NCBI RefSeq assembly: GCF_945859685.1
Contig: NC_079148.1
Span: 53,206,421 to 53,270,420 of the forward strand
Direction: 5' to 3'
Source: Eupeodes corollae
Taxonomy: Eukaryota > Arthropoda > Insecta > Diptera > Syrphidae
DNA length: 64,000 bases
A program made the position numbers and the translations under genes. Under the pieces are notes generated by a model that worked only from the letters and a program-made list of their open reading frames with translations, was not told where the DNA came from and ran no database searches. Positions 1 through 12,479 of this stretch are shown here, one piece after another (position 1 is the stretch's first letter; the number at the start of each line of letters is the position of its first letter).

Positions 1-30
1 TGGTAGATTTTTCACTCCAAACCGTGCCAT
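1..30 (-). pseudogene. Tc1-like transposase, first codons only
   Basis: The minus strand from 30 down to 1 reads MARFGVKNLP-like codons, identical in context to the transposase start at 14286. Only the first ten codons fall inside the window. The paralogous copy is broken, and nothing here shows whether this copy is intact upstream. Confidence 0.5.
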
Positions 31-388
31 TGTTTATTTTTGAGCTAATATTTATTCATTTTTTAGATGCTGGTATGTTACAAATAATTAAAACTTTAAA
101 TATTAAAATATTTACTTACCGAAAAATAAAAAAAAAATGTTAACACTTTTTAGTTTTTAAATCAAAAGCACTGCTATTTGTATTAACACTCTATATCCAG
201 AGAGTTTGAAATAGTGTGTTCATTAGAAAAAGTAGAGTATAACTTCAAGCTTAAAGTCTCTAGTATGAAAATGAAAGACCGTTAGATGCAAGTAACATTA
301 TAATTTTTTTTGTAAGAATATCCGTTATTTAAATAATTGGCAATCTAATGAAATGTGACCAGCACTGCTATTTTTATGAAAACAACTG
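1..388 (-). mobile_element. Tc1-like DNA transposon, 5' end portion (cut by window edge)
   Basis: The terminal sequence ends in TTTTCATAAAAACAGCAG-type repeat matter; read here it ends ATGAAAACAACTG at 388 and is followed by the TA target dinucleotide at 389-390. A second, diverged copy of the terminal motif lies near 168-190, about 195 bp inside, giving the IR/DR layout of many Tc1-like elements. It is the duplicate of the right end of the element at 11636-14624. The rest of the element lies outside the window. Confidence 0.75.
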
Positions 389-2336
389 TATGTATATCAA
401 ACATACAAATTCACATGAATGAATATTACGATTCTGAACTACATATAACCGATAAGCATAAGTTTTGCATTCTATTTTTAAAAACCATAATACTTATTGC
501 ACTAGAATGCAAGCTAAAAACAAAAGCTATCTAGGTACTTACAAGCTGTAAATTCTGATGTAACTTTATATGTGAACAACAAAAATATGTAATTAAGAAC
601 TTTAACAAAAATCATTACAACCCATATCTTTATCCCTATACGTACACATATCCCTCCTAAAAATAAAAACAATTTCCTTTTAATTAACACAAAAACCAAC
701 AAACAAAAATTTTGCTAACACCCTGACATTAATTGAAATAAAACGACGACGAACTCCCTTAAAAATTCCCCTAAAGTTTATATCTGTAAAAGGATTGAAG
801 TTACCTTATTTTACCTATACCTATAACTTTTTAACTAAATTTATCTTTGTTCTAATCTCAGTCATAAACCACATACAATACGCATTTGGTGCAAATATTT
901 TGCATTAAAATGCAATACCCTTTTAGTATGTATGTATATGTTTTGTGTATAGCAATGTATGGAGGTGCCTAGATATCTTTACTTTTTTTTTTATTTTTAT
1001 TTTAACATGGTAACAAAAAGTTGGAAGCAGAAAACCGCAGAAGCTCCACCATTAGTATGTGATGCCAGACTGCCAGACTAAAAAACCCCACTCTTTCAAG
1101 TGCGGGTAATCCAATTTTCTGTTCATTCGAATTCATTGCTATTTCAGATATACCTACCTTTCTAAGCCACTGGCCTGAATAAGTAAACTTGTGTCCTTCT
1201 TCTATCACCAGGTAGGTACGGTACATATATGAATATGTATCATAGGTATAAACCAAGTATTGCTTCGTTTAGAGACCACTGCAAAGGCCATACCGCATTG
1301 TATCTATGTATAGGGATGTTATGTATGTTTGTTCTATTAATAGACATGTAGGTAAATGGAGTCCTTTCGTGTAATGCACATTAAAGTTACCAATTCCTAT
1401 TTATGTTTTGAGGGAGTACAGCAGTGTAACTTCGCTATATATAGAGTATATTGCATATCTAGTTATGGCAACTTTTAATCTCCTCCATAGTCCCGAAGGT
1501 GTTGTCTCAACAAAATGGTCTCGCGTACAGGTGAATAAAGCTTTGAATAGGTATATGACTGACTAACTATCCTAGCAAGTAGGTTTAGTAAAGTCTTCGT
1601 ATAGGTAGGTATAATATTCAGGAAGAGTTCTTTTGGTTTTCGGTCGATGATGTGCTGTTTTTGATTTCCTTCAACACACTATACCTATACAAACGGTTCA
1701 TACTTAATCTCTTGGGAAATTTAATGAACTGGTCCGCTCCATGTCCTGCTCTGCTATACGTTAAAATATTGCAACCAAGGCTCCGGAAGTAGCATCACAG
1801 AATACAGATCACAAATTAAGAGCATTATTCCCCGAATACAACATTCACCAATCGATAATATCTCCGATTGGGATGTATAAACTGTATACAGTTTTCCTAC
1901 ATAACATATACAAGTACATACATACGTATACCTTCCCTTATAGACATTGGGAATAAAAAATAACCAGAACTCTTGCTGATTCGTGATTTTCTTGGAAAAG
2001 CCCAGTCGCATAAGAAATATCAAGAGAATCTTCATTGTCATTGTGTTTTCATCAGAGTACCATTCCATCAGTGTTGCAATCTGATTTTTATTTGTTTTAT
2101 GTGATTTTTATTTTGATATATTGGTATGAGTGTTAAAGTGTTGCAATGTCAGACAAATAACATACAAAAAGTTATACCTACATATTGTAAAGAGATATAT
2201 CGAGAAAATAATTTTAATATATTTATTCCCATTTGTACATGGACAAATATTTTTGGAGACATTCAATACAGTTTTTTGTATTGAGATTAAAACCACATTA
2301 TTTGGAACATGCACTTTTAAATATTAAATTAGTTTC

Positions 2337-3300
2337 TTAAGAATATTCGGAGAAACCATTGAGATAACTGTATCCGACACTATCCGGAAAGTTGAGATGT
2401 TCGATCATAGATTCAAATCTGTTGTAGATGTCCCAAGTAAGTAGTAAACTTATTAAAATATCTCACAATGTCTGAAAGTACTTTCAAACCATTATATCTA
2501 AAAATTCAAAGGCGTCAGTTCTTATTCACTTAAACTAATATCCAACTTCAACTTAAGTTGTTTACATTTTGGATTATCAGACTCGATTGAAGAAGAAACA
2601 AATGTTATCCTTTCTGATTTAAAAAAAAAAAACCTTTTGTATAAATAAAAGTTTGACGTGAATATTGTAGGAGGAATTTTTATTCAAATTCATAAAACCA
2701 AGCAAAAATTTTAAGAGCAAAAAACATTTAATTGTGTTTTAGATATATCCGGATAAAGTATATAAAAAAGTTATGATCCGACATTAAACGGACAGTTGGG
2801 ATATTCGATCTTAATTAAAATCTTTTGAAAATACCTAAAGTATCCTGCAGCAAAAATAATAAAATGTTTCACTATCATAATAACTTTTAATATTCGGATA
2901 ATCAAATGTGATAATTGAGATCTTCAATAATCTAAATAATTCGGATCTTAATTTCCTCAGTTATATATGAAATCTGTTTACCTTCTGCACAGTTTCTCAA
3001 TTTGGAATTTGCTTTTGACACAATAATTAATCTTAAAGTAGCTATTGTAACATTATTTCTTAAATTTAAAGGCATCTAAGGCTATACTTTTAAACTAACG
3101 AAAAACACGTGGAAAGAAAATTCTTAATTCTTTCACTAATCATGGTATTAATATTAAAAATAGAATGTTCATTTTTGACATTATTAAATCAGACTTAACT
3201 TCAATTCCCTTAAATATTAACATTCAAATAATTCGGATTATCAAACTTTTTCAACTTAAGTTGTATTTTCTTATTCAAATTAAAAAAAAAATGTATACAA
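2337..3300. repeat. Two diverged internal repeat units (~400-560 bp)
   Basis: Two blocks share an ordered set of motifs: a TATTCGG/ATCCGGATAAA start, then ATCCGACA(C/T), then GTTGRGATRTTCGATC, then an A-rich stretch with CATTAT and AAAGGC, then TTCAACTTAAGTTGT near the end. The first ATCCGAC is at 2372 and the second at 2776, a spacing of 404 bp. The same pair is present in the paralogous copy around 16560-17510. It is probably an old tandem duplication or a degenerate satellite-like repeat. No coding potential is seen. Confidence 0.45.
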
Positions 3301-3331
3301 AAGTTTAAAAAATCTTTTCAAAAACTCCAAA

Positions 3332-3531
3332 NNNNNNNNNNNNNNNNNNNNNNNNNNNNNNNNNNNNNNNNNNNNNNNNNNNNNNNNNNNNNNNNNNNNN
3401 NNNNNNNNNNNNNNNNNNNNNNNNNNNNNNNNNNNNNNNNNNNNNNNNNNNNNNNNNNNNNNNNNNNNNNNNNNNNNNNNNNNNNNNNNNNNNNNNNNNN
3501 NNNNNNNNNNNNNNNNNNNNNNNNNNNNNNN
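3332..3531. other. Assembly gap (200 N)
   Basis: A run of exactly 200 N lies here. The round length suggests a placeholder of unknown true size. It lies exactly where the duplicated block stops matching, so the junction between the duplicated segment and the sequence from 3532 on is not established. Confidence 1.
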
Positions 3532-4763
3532 TCCGCAGTACTCCACCCAAGGGATTGACCGGCAAATTGCTGAAAATTACTTTACATGTTACAGCTAGGG
3601 GGCGAATATTGCTATAACATTTCAGCATCTTTCTTTTTTCACTTCCCAACACCTACTGTATGTATAATATCTAGATGTTACAACTTTTCTTTTGATCCTG
3701 TTTTTCTCTCCCTATCTCTTTTTGTCTCTATCATCACTAAAACAAAAATAGAACTACAATTTTCATCCATCCTTAGACATCCAATATGTACCAAAGGAAA
3801 CTGTAAAAAAAAATAAACTCTACAGAAACAAAATGTGAATAGGAAAAACTACTTCGTCAGCACTGTATCCTTATACATTTGTCCGGGCTTACTTGGGAAA
3901 ATGCAAATTTTCTTGTTTTGTATTGCTCATGGCTGCGTGTTATGCTCAAAGATATAGAGAGAAATAATAGTTTGCAGTGTATAGGAAGCGAGAACGACCA
4001 TCATTCTATTTTCCTGTTATCAGGACAATGGGATGTAAGGAGAATTTCTACATTTAATCCCAAGAAAAAGGTTACAGCATACAATTCTAGCTATGGAGCT
4101 AAGATAAGCTTGAGAGCAAAGTGTTGCATGTAATATTTTGTAACTTCTTTACCTATTCACAGATAATAGCAATAATTTAAGTTGTATCAGATTATTTTTA
4201 ATTTTATTTGTTAATGTATAAACAAGGATATCGTAAAAACCTTCGCACCTAGAATAATACCAATGTTATCAAACTTAATTTATAAAGTATGAATTTTCGA
4301 TCAAACTTGTACCAATCATTTTTAGAGCGCATTAATTCCTTAGTAATATAAGTTTATCTACAGGCTTGTAAACGTAATAGTTTTCAAATTATTTAAGTAT
4401 GGAATTATGTCTCATGGTCGTTTTAGATTAAATTAAAGAAAATTGTTTAAAATACTTTTCAAACAAGGGCAATGGGGATTATTTGGCATTTATACTTATA
4501 ATGAAGATAATTATAAACTGATTAAGAAGTGTTCGTTTGGCAAACAAACAAAACCATGTCCTTTTTGGGACTTATGTCCACTTTACTTTATTATATTATA
4601 CTCTACCATTAAACACAACACATATTTCTTGATTGAATTTTTTGTCTCTTAAAATCACTGTAAGCCAATTATTTCTAAACTATGAAATTTGATAAACATT
4701 AAAGCCATTTCTGATAGTTTGTTGAATTGGTGAACTTCACACACCCAAAAACAAAACGCCTGA
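3532..4763. other. Non-coding, no recognised feature
   Basis: AT-rich sequence with only short chance reading frames and no transposon ends or protein similarity that I recognise. It does not continue the copy B sequence found after 17563. Confidence 0.6.
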
Positions 4764-4878
4764 CTCCACAACAAAGTCGGCAACAATGACTTCGTCGATG
4801 ACTACGAGAAAGAGGATGACGAAGATGACGAAGGCTGTGAATATCCTGTATTATATCCTTCTCCATGTTGCCATTCAG
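4764..4878 (+). CDS. Candidate small exon, acidic peptide (weak)
   Basis: The frame starting after the TGA at 4761-4763 reads an acidic peptide with DDYEKEDDEDDEGCEY followed by PVLYPSPCCHS, then meets CAG|GTTATA at 4878/4879. The base composition is richer in G and C than its surroundings, and the acidic then Pro/Cys-rich sequence looks more like protein than the neighbouring F/Y/I-rich chance frames. Against this, the possible acceptor (CACAACAAAG) has no pyrimidine tract and the donor is weak. A 175-residue open frame also overlaps it in another phase (4786-5313), but it is rich in F, Y, I and L, as expected of AT-rich noise. No family is recognised. Confidence 0.2.
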
Positions 4879-7800
4879 GTTATATTTATTATTTATTTAT
4901 ATTTTTCTGTTTTGTATCGACAAACTGTGGCTTTTGTATCTAGTTTCATGACATACAATGCAAAAACAGCAAATTTGTCGAAAGATATGCGTCTGTGCTT
5001 CTTGCTTATATGGGGATGTATGTACATTTCTGCAACGCAGATTGTTCATTTCCCCCAAACCTATATTGATGTTCATAAATTCAATAAATTGCTAGGTTCA
5101 TTGTTTTATCCTTGCATATCAATAAAAATGTATGTGTATGTGCGGTTAAATGTGTGCAACAGCATGAATGCAGTATCTACCTATAAAGAGTGCCCTGATG
5201 GTTTTCTCATGCTGCATAAAACTCATTTGGGACTTCATCTGTATTCAGCAGTGTTCGCTTTTGTAAGTTTGCTATTGAACTTGTATAGAAGTTGTGCAAA
5301 GGATTTTCAATGAATATTATGTGTATTTTGAGGGTATTGAACATTTTTGCAATAATCTTTCTACATAAATACAATATATATATATATAAAGTAAGGGACA
5401 TCCTTGAAAACTGCTGCGGCAGCAGAATTTTGAATTTTTGATGCAGAGTGTAGGCTGTAGGTACCTATGTACATATGTATGTATATAATCTACATCAGAA
5501 CTTGAGCATATTATAGTCTATGATGAGAGGCCTTAACAATTTTATGTCAGTAGAACGCCCTGTCATGTATTTGTGGCATGGTCTGACCATGACAATGTAG
5601 ACATGTTTATGGCATAATAATTTATTATAATTGTGTAAATTGATTTTAACCCCATCATCATCATCATCATCATCACAACCATCAAAATTTTTGACAGATC
5701 AAAATGTTATGAAATAGAAAATTCACATAACTACAAAGTGTTTGTTTAACTTTATTTTTTTTCTGTTCTTTTTGAAGTAAAAGGACATTAAAACATGTCA
5801 ATACATTTGACACATTATATTATTATGTAGCTATACATTTAAAGTTTCAGGAAATAAAATTTATTAGTATGTTTTAGAGACAGTTTGTAATATTTATAAT
5901 TTATAATGCAACTGATTTAGTTGCATTATTTGTCAGCAATAAATTTGTTATAAACTAATTAATATAAAATTTATTGATGCGTTTGACATTCTTAAGTTCA
6001 ATAAAACAAATTATGTAATATGTACATATTTGACCACAAGGGAGTTTAATGGGTAATAAATCGTAGTAAAATGAATGGCGTAGTCAATTTTAAAATAATA
6101 TACATACGTTACATTCTTAAATACAAATATAGATGGCAGCAACCGATAGTTAGATTTTTGTTTTAATGATTAATGGGAGTTATTGAAGAACATATCAATT
6201 CTTTTATCAAAATTAGAAAATTTGAAGTGTATAGATGATTTATTTGTTAGCTTAAAGATTAAAAACTCGGATTAAAGGTAAAAGGGTTAAAAGGTATTTA
6301 CAATATTTAAAACGAAATCAGTTTTCAGACTGAGTATAACCTTAAATTTACTCGTTGCTTAAAAAATTTGCAAATACTTTAATTTTCTTATTTTTTCAAT
6401 AATGGAAAAGTTAGTTGCAGTGACTGTCTATTTAAAGGTTTTAAATACTTAGATTCTGTTTGGAAGAACATTTTATGGAAACAGCTATACGGCTTTCTGC
6501 AGTTTCAACGATAATAAAGAATTTTGAAAAGCATTAGTATGTTGTTGTCTGTCTCTAAACAAAGAAGATCCGGCTCGAAGGACCAAAATGTTTTAAGTTA
6601 CAGTCTATAGTTAGTACAACTTTTCAAATTAAAAAAAAAAAACGAATAAATGAACAAATGAATCACGCTCTTACATTTAATTCGGGCCTTTATTTCACCT
6701 TAATATTTTTAAAAACTCTTCATAGCACATACATTTGAATCACATAGAATTTGCAAGAGTATCCAACATAAGCCATTGAACGAAGTTCAATTTTTTACTT
6801 GAGACTGTTTTACCTTATGCCAAAATTTCTAACCCCATATTTGTCAAATTTCTTGTTAATCATTTTATCTGAGCTCCCAAAGCCAACTTGACAAATACAG
6901 TTGAAATCGGACTTGTGAGTAAATGAATACAATTACAAGTAATTGTTATTGAAAACGTTAATTTATTTATTACGAGTATATGTAATTGAAAATTGCACTG
7001 GGAAATTCTTAAGGGAAAACATTTTTAAACTACAGTCAAGTTAACTGATTTCTTTATATATTCATCAATTCAAAGCAACATAGAAGAAAAAGAAACTCAG
7101 CATTTCAAGAATTTTTTTTGCATGATATCGCGTAAAAAGTATTGGACGAAAAATCAATAATAATCTTTTCAATTTACAGTCGTCCTTTTTTAATAAGCTT
7201 TTTTAGTAAATAAGTTAAGTGAATAATACGTCAAACCGTATGTCACGATTTTATTTTATTATTGTTTAGATTGCCCTTTTTTTGGCAAATCAAATCCTTA
7301 AATCATGAATTGGTTCTAATTACAGTAGTATAGAATTCGAATGGCCACGAGACCAGATTTTGATGAATTTTTGCTATCGTTGATCGTTTGATTTGACACC
7401 ATCACACTTCTACAATTTCTGTATGCACCAAAATGATGGGTCTATTTGATTTAATTTCAAAATAATGTTTGTAAAATATAGCCAAAAAATAAAAAAAAGC
7501 AAGTTCGAGATAACCCTAATTACTTTTTAAACACGATTTCTACATCCCAAAAAATGTTAATTTATGTAGGTTACCAGGTCGTAAAACTAATCTCAGAAAT
7601 AAAGGTTATTTCCTATAGTTCTTTTAGAAATCCACATCCATGATTACCGGTCCTCCATTAACTTGTACTTTAATTTTTGGTAGGCCATCATCATTAGCAC
7701 GCAACACCATTTTACTTTCAACTTGTTTTCTACTATACATAGTATCTAGTTCAAATCGCCTTATTTTATTTTTCTAAATCACTCAAAAGTTTTGTTCTTC

Positions 7801-9269
7801 CTTTAAAATAACGAATAGTTGTGTCATTCTATGCGCTTTCATTTATTAGTGGCGTCAACACGAACCTACTCTTCTGCCGGAAGTGTCGAATTGTGTAGAT
7901 GATTGCACCGAGACATCAGCTATAATCCTCTACCTTTTATAAAAAACTAAACATACATATGTACATTCTTGTGTAGTTTCCTCATGTGTCTTTTTGTATA
8001 AGTATCAAACTTCATAACCACACCATTATGACAGGTCGACATATTATACCTATTTACGGGTTCGAAAAGGTCAATCATTAGCGTGGCTTAGTTTGTTAGT
8101 TTCTATAGATGGTGTGTGATACCCAAGACCGAAGAGTATTATGGATGTATCATGTTACTTCACCCATTCCAAAACTCAGATACTCACGAACGACACCGTC
8201 ACGTCAAAGAAGGTGGTGCACTTCTAAGCGTGGCAAGCTAAAAACCAACAAACACAGAAATGAACACAAAAAAACTGAAAAGCTTTTGGTTCTTGAATCT
8301 TTCGGTTCTTCCACATAATTACCTCACTATAAATAAACATTCTTTTTTTCATATCTTCAAAATAAAAACAGAAAACTGTTTCACAGTTCACATCAGAGAA
8401 TCCCGAGCGCCCCGAATTAAAATGGAGAAATGCCATCCATCCATTAATGGTGGATTGTGATTGAAACAAATTATGATGACTGTTTTATGTTTCATGCTTT
8501 ATGTGCGTCTAGGCGAGATTGAGTACCGTGAGTTCTGAGCTCTGAGTTGAGGCTGAGATGTCGTATTCGTATCTCGTATTTGGTATCGTTCCCTATACAA
8601 TTTTTCCGGAGTGGGTGAGTTGAGTGATGAGAAATGTGGTAATTTTGTGGTGGAATTGTGTATATGATGGTTGGATGTTGTGTCTTTTTATCCAAGATTT
8701 TTATTTTTGTTTGTAGTATTTTATGGGAACCATACAGATGTTTCAATGATTCGGTTGAGCAGTTAAGTATTATTATTTTTTTGTGTCTGTTCTTGGTTTT
8801 TCTTAGTGCGCATTGGTTTGTGTATAATTAAGTCAATGTTATTTTCTTTTTTGCGCCTTCATATTAATCAAAAGAAAGTGAATGATTGAGCTTGTTGTCA
8901 TAATTATTATAAAAGCTGATTTAGCTATAGAAAGACAGAGCAGTGCACCGATGATGGCGGTAAGGAAGAGGTGGCTTATTGTAAAGAATTGTTGTCATGT
9001 GGAAATTTTGTTTTTTTTTATAAAGTTAGTTATTTCAATTTAACAATAGAAAAATTAAATAAGCAAGGTAGAGAAGGTATTTCGTTTACCAAATGCTTTG
9101 TATAGAAAAAGCTGAGTAATGCTGCTTGGGGTGTGTTTCTTTTATTCACAATTCCTTCGATTGTAAAGAAGACTGCGGACAACTTTATTGCAGAAAATTA
9201 AAAAAAAATTAATAAAGAACACAGTTTGTTTAGGTATGAATAAATTGGGTTTTAACGGATGACAGTGCA
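4879..9269. other. Non-coding intron-like DNA
   Basis: About 4.4 kb of AT-rich sequence. It holds a (CAT)n microsatellite at 5653-5675 and several poly-A or poly-T runs. The block 8100-8760 is less AT-rich and contains short open frames on both strands, but none has a recognisable domain, splice context or consistent codon use. No transposon ends were recognised. Confidence 0.55.
5653..5675. repeat. (CAT)n microsatellite
   Basis: Seven to eight uninterrupted CAT units. It is a simple repeat in otherwise unique-looking DNA. Confidence 0.9.
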
Positions 9270-9740
9270 CATTGCCACGACGAGAAATTACACGGCCAGG
9301 AAATGTCTTTTGCAAAAAAAATCGCTCGAATTGTGTGGCATGTGGCAATGTCTTCTTGAAGTCACATATTCTCCAAGTCATATTCTTCAACAACATACCC
9401 ACCCGGTGAGAGATGTGCTTCATCGCTGAAAAAAAATTTGTTCGATAAATCACCGTCCACCACCTGTTGTTAAAACACCCATTCGACGTATCTACTACGT
9501 TGTGAATGTTCACCTCAGGCTTCAGTTTTTCTAATGATCTGGTCTTTATCCGTATAAAGTAGGTGATGATAAAATGCAAAATACGCCACAATGTGCAGTA
9601 AGACAGTCCTTATCCCTGAGGACCTCAATCTACACAATAGGAATTTCGGCAACACTTTCACTAACAGCAGCGATATTTCTAGTGGTGCGAGCGAAACGAT
9701 GATGCACAGGCCGTTTGCATGTAAAAGGGTCCATTATGCA
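9270..9740 (-). pseudogene. DDE_3-type (IS630/Tc1/mariner-like) transposase relic
   Basis: Read on the minus strand this contains pieces typical of the insect DDE_3 transposase group, including the block FPGRVISRRGNV just after a decayed CHT-like segment. The same order of sequence is found at 41325-42100. Relative to that copy it lacks a central stretch of about 250 bp and carries stops and frameshifts. The upstream half (near 9600-9740) still aligns with 41970-42110, including GATGATGCACAGGCC-like sequence. It is a dead remnant with no role of its own. The terminal repeats could not be placed with confidence. Confidence 0.7.
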
Positions 9741-11633
9741 TAAAATAACATTATTTTGACTTATAAGCCTTAAAATTGATACCGTTGACTTACAATTTTT
9801 TGTTTTTACCAAACCAATTAAAACTTAAACAAAACAAATTGCTTTTTAAAAAAGTAAAAATAAATATTTATAACAACTCACATGCACACATATGTAATAA
9901 GCAAATAATAATAATTATTATTAAATTATTTACTTTTTCGAAAAATTTAAAATGAAACACACGCAAATTAAAAGTCCTTCTTAATTCTTATACATTGTCC
10001 TTTTAAAACTCCTTGTGAAACATATTCATTAAATAATAAGAAACAAAATTTATACCCACACGACATTAAACCAAAATACAAAAAAATAAAATATATACGT
10101 TTCTCACTCGCAAGTACAGTAATTATGTTTCTTCAAAGAAGACCGAAGTAAAAGGAATTCATTAAAAGTCCTTACGACCTCACGCCATCCATCCCAACAT
10201 CCATATAATATCTCTATATACAACTTGTACGTACTACGAAGGTAAGTATTATGCATTATATGGTCTTGTAACACGTGAGGCCACTTAAAATTACACCCAA
10301 GTTAAGTCAGCTCTTGAGTATCTTGTAGATACCATTTACCTACTATTTATATATATGTATGTTTGTATGTATAACTGATTCGTGTCGTTCTCCTATACAT
10401 AAATTATAATATTAAACGTGACAATTTGTGTCATCTTTAGTGTCCATTTGAGTTGTTTTATTTGTTTTAATTTTCTTGGTTCTTTTTTAATTCACTGAGA
10501 GAGCTACCTTCACTCTTGGTATAAAGATATTGTTTTGATCTGAAGCGTGGTATATATTCATAACATACTGTCAAAAGACAAATGTTGGTATTTTATCTTA
10601 TCGCAATGTTTTGTCTTTGTTTTGTCAAGGATAAAAGAATTGTGTTTTAATTCGCAAATTTAAGTGAGTGGTCAAGAAGAGATAAGAAAATTAATGAAAC
10701 CAGTTGAAATTGTTAAAAATATGATTCTTTAATGACATTTGTGTGTTCATATATTGATAAATCTGTCGTCCCTCAAGGGAACGGTTTTTGACCTTTACTA
10801 TTTTTAAACATATTTTAATACCAAGATAGTCTTGATTTAAAATAACAATTTTTTTCTTTTTCTATTTTCAGGTAAGTGTCAAGTTATGGAGACAAAAAAT
10901 GTGAATTCCAATTAAGTTGATATTTTTATTTGGGAACACCTATAACATATTTTCTTATCAAATGAGGATACAGTGGTGAGTTAAGTTTTCAGCCCACATG
11001 AGAAAATTCATCTAAGAGTCTCTATTTTTGTATATAAATAAAGTCTCAACTAATGTGACAAAATACAAGAACAAAAGCTCGAAGTCACAACTGGATCCAA
11101 AATCCATTTGTTCCTTTTCTCACGTCCCCAAATCTATAGCATTAATGGTTACAGCAATTTTCGCAATAATTCATAATTAAATTTCGTATTTCTTCAAATT
11201 TAGTTGCTTCCAATTCAAGAAGTACGAATTAATAAGCAAATCATCTCATGCAATTGTTTTACACATTTTTAAATTATTTAAAAACAGATGATTTCACATA
11301 AAATAACACACCTTTAAAATACAACTTTTTGGTCATTTATAAATGTAGGTTTCATATTTTTAAACAAATTAGAAACCAGCTTCAAAATCAAAAATATTTA
11401 TTATTAACAAATCATAACATTTGTTGTAATTTGCAAAAAATATTACATTTGAAGATACTTGTTCAAGTAAAAAAAGGGCATTTGTATGTGTTTAAAACAA
11501 TACTTTTTGATCTCAGGAGAAAACATTCAAGAGTTATTTTTAAAAATATAAAAAATGCTTAAAAAATTACTCAATTTCAGATTTGATAACTATCCTCTTT
11601 TGAAAATGGAACGTTTTTTTTTTTCAAAGTACA
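9741..11633. other. Non-coding intron-like DNA
   Basis: Very AT-rich, with long A and T runs and no recognisable gene, repeat family or RNA. The short open frame at 11329-11562 is lysine-, isoleucine- and phenylalanine-rich and is best explained by base composition. Confidence 0.55.
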
Positions 11634-11635
11634 TA

Positions 11636-11661
11636 CAGTTGTGTTCATAAAAAAATCAGTG
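11636..11661 (+). repeat. Left terminal inverted repeat of Tc1-like element
   Basis: Starts CAGTTGTGTTCATAAAAA and pairs with 14599-14624 with a few mismatches. It is preceded by the TA duplication. Confidence 0.85.
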
Positions 11662-12165
11662 TTCTCCAAATAATACAAAAAGGCCTTCAATATCGACGTT
11701 ATAATATATTTCATTAAACTTCTAATAACAAACTAAAATAAAGTTTACGATTTTTTACGGTTAGTTTTATCACAGTAAATATTAGAAATATTAGATTTAG
11801 ATTAAAATATTTGAATCTTGAATCTTGAATCTATTAGAAATATTACATAAGAAGTACGAAAAACTGTAATAAGTAAATATGAAAGTATCAAATAATGTTA
11901 GCTTGCAATTAGTACTTTGTTGCATAACCATTGTTTTTTATGACTGCTTCGTATCAACATGGCATCGAGTCCAGTAAAACCTAAAACCTCTGGACTGGTA
12001 TTGCGTTCCACGAATCAGGCATTGCTTCACAGTTCTTTCGAATTATTAACTTCCCATAGGGAGTTATTGTAATGGGTCCGATTTGTCAAATTGAAAATGT
12101 TGACATTTCTCGACGTTTCAAGGTCCCTAGAGCCGAAATAAAAGATTTTTAGAAAGATGTCTGTG

Positions 12166-12208
12166 CGTGCGTGTGTACGTACGTTTGTACGTCCGTACGT
12201 TCGCGACG
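12166..12208. repeat. ACGT/GTGC-rich low-complexity tract inside the HINE element
   Basis: A GTGCGTGCGTGTGTACG-type tract with repeated ACGT and CGTACG words. It recurs in copies 2 and 5 with different base order, is largely lost from copy 4, and is deleted in copy 3. This is consistent with a fast-evolving microsatellite block. Confidence 0.7.
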
Positions 12209-12479
12209 TTTTTTTCGTCGTCCATAGCTCAAGAACTAGAAGAGATATCGACTTCAAATAAATTTTGTTATACAGATAAAAAGACAGAAAGATGCAGAAA
12301 GGGCTCTCAAGAAAATTGCGTGGGTGGTTTTTTTACTATAGCAGTTTGAAAAAAAGGTGAAAATTTTGGTTAACCCTAAATATCTTATCAACCAAAAATG
12401 CTAGAGACTTGAATTAAATTTTATATAATATATTGTAACGTGATATCAAAGAAGTATATTTTTTGAAAAATATCTAATT

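Larger units (their letters stand above)
1..3331. repeat. Copy A of a ~3.3-kb direct duplication
   Basis: This stretch matches 14257-17563 almost base for base in the same orientation, with scattered substitutions and small indels. For example, copy A has extra bases after position 65, and copy B has extra bases near 16697-16745. The shared block includes the end of a Tc1-like element and about 2.9 kb of unique-looking flank, so it is a duplicated genomic segment and not just two transposon copies. Copy A runs straight into the N gap at 3332, so its right boundary is unknown, and its left part is cut by the window edge. It may be a true tandem duplication or an uncollapsed haplotype. Confidence 0.9.

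Noticed and set aside
1002..1256. 84-codon minus-strand frame present in both duplicated copies (also 15241-15495)
   Set aside because: Its presence twice is explained by the large duplication. The differences change amino acids, and there is no domain or credible start context.
4786..5313. 175-codon plus-strand frame with hydrophobic stretches
   Set aside because: Rich in F, Y, I and L as expected from AT-rich DNA. No splice or initiation context, and no family recognised.
12167..12349. Open frame shared by three HINE copies (also 27876-28058, 58485-58679)
   Set aside because: The frame arises from the conserved 5' part of the repeat, differs by indels and stops in copies 3 and 4, and contains the simple ACGT tract.
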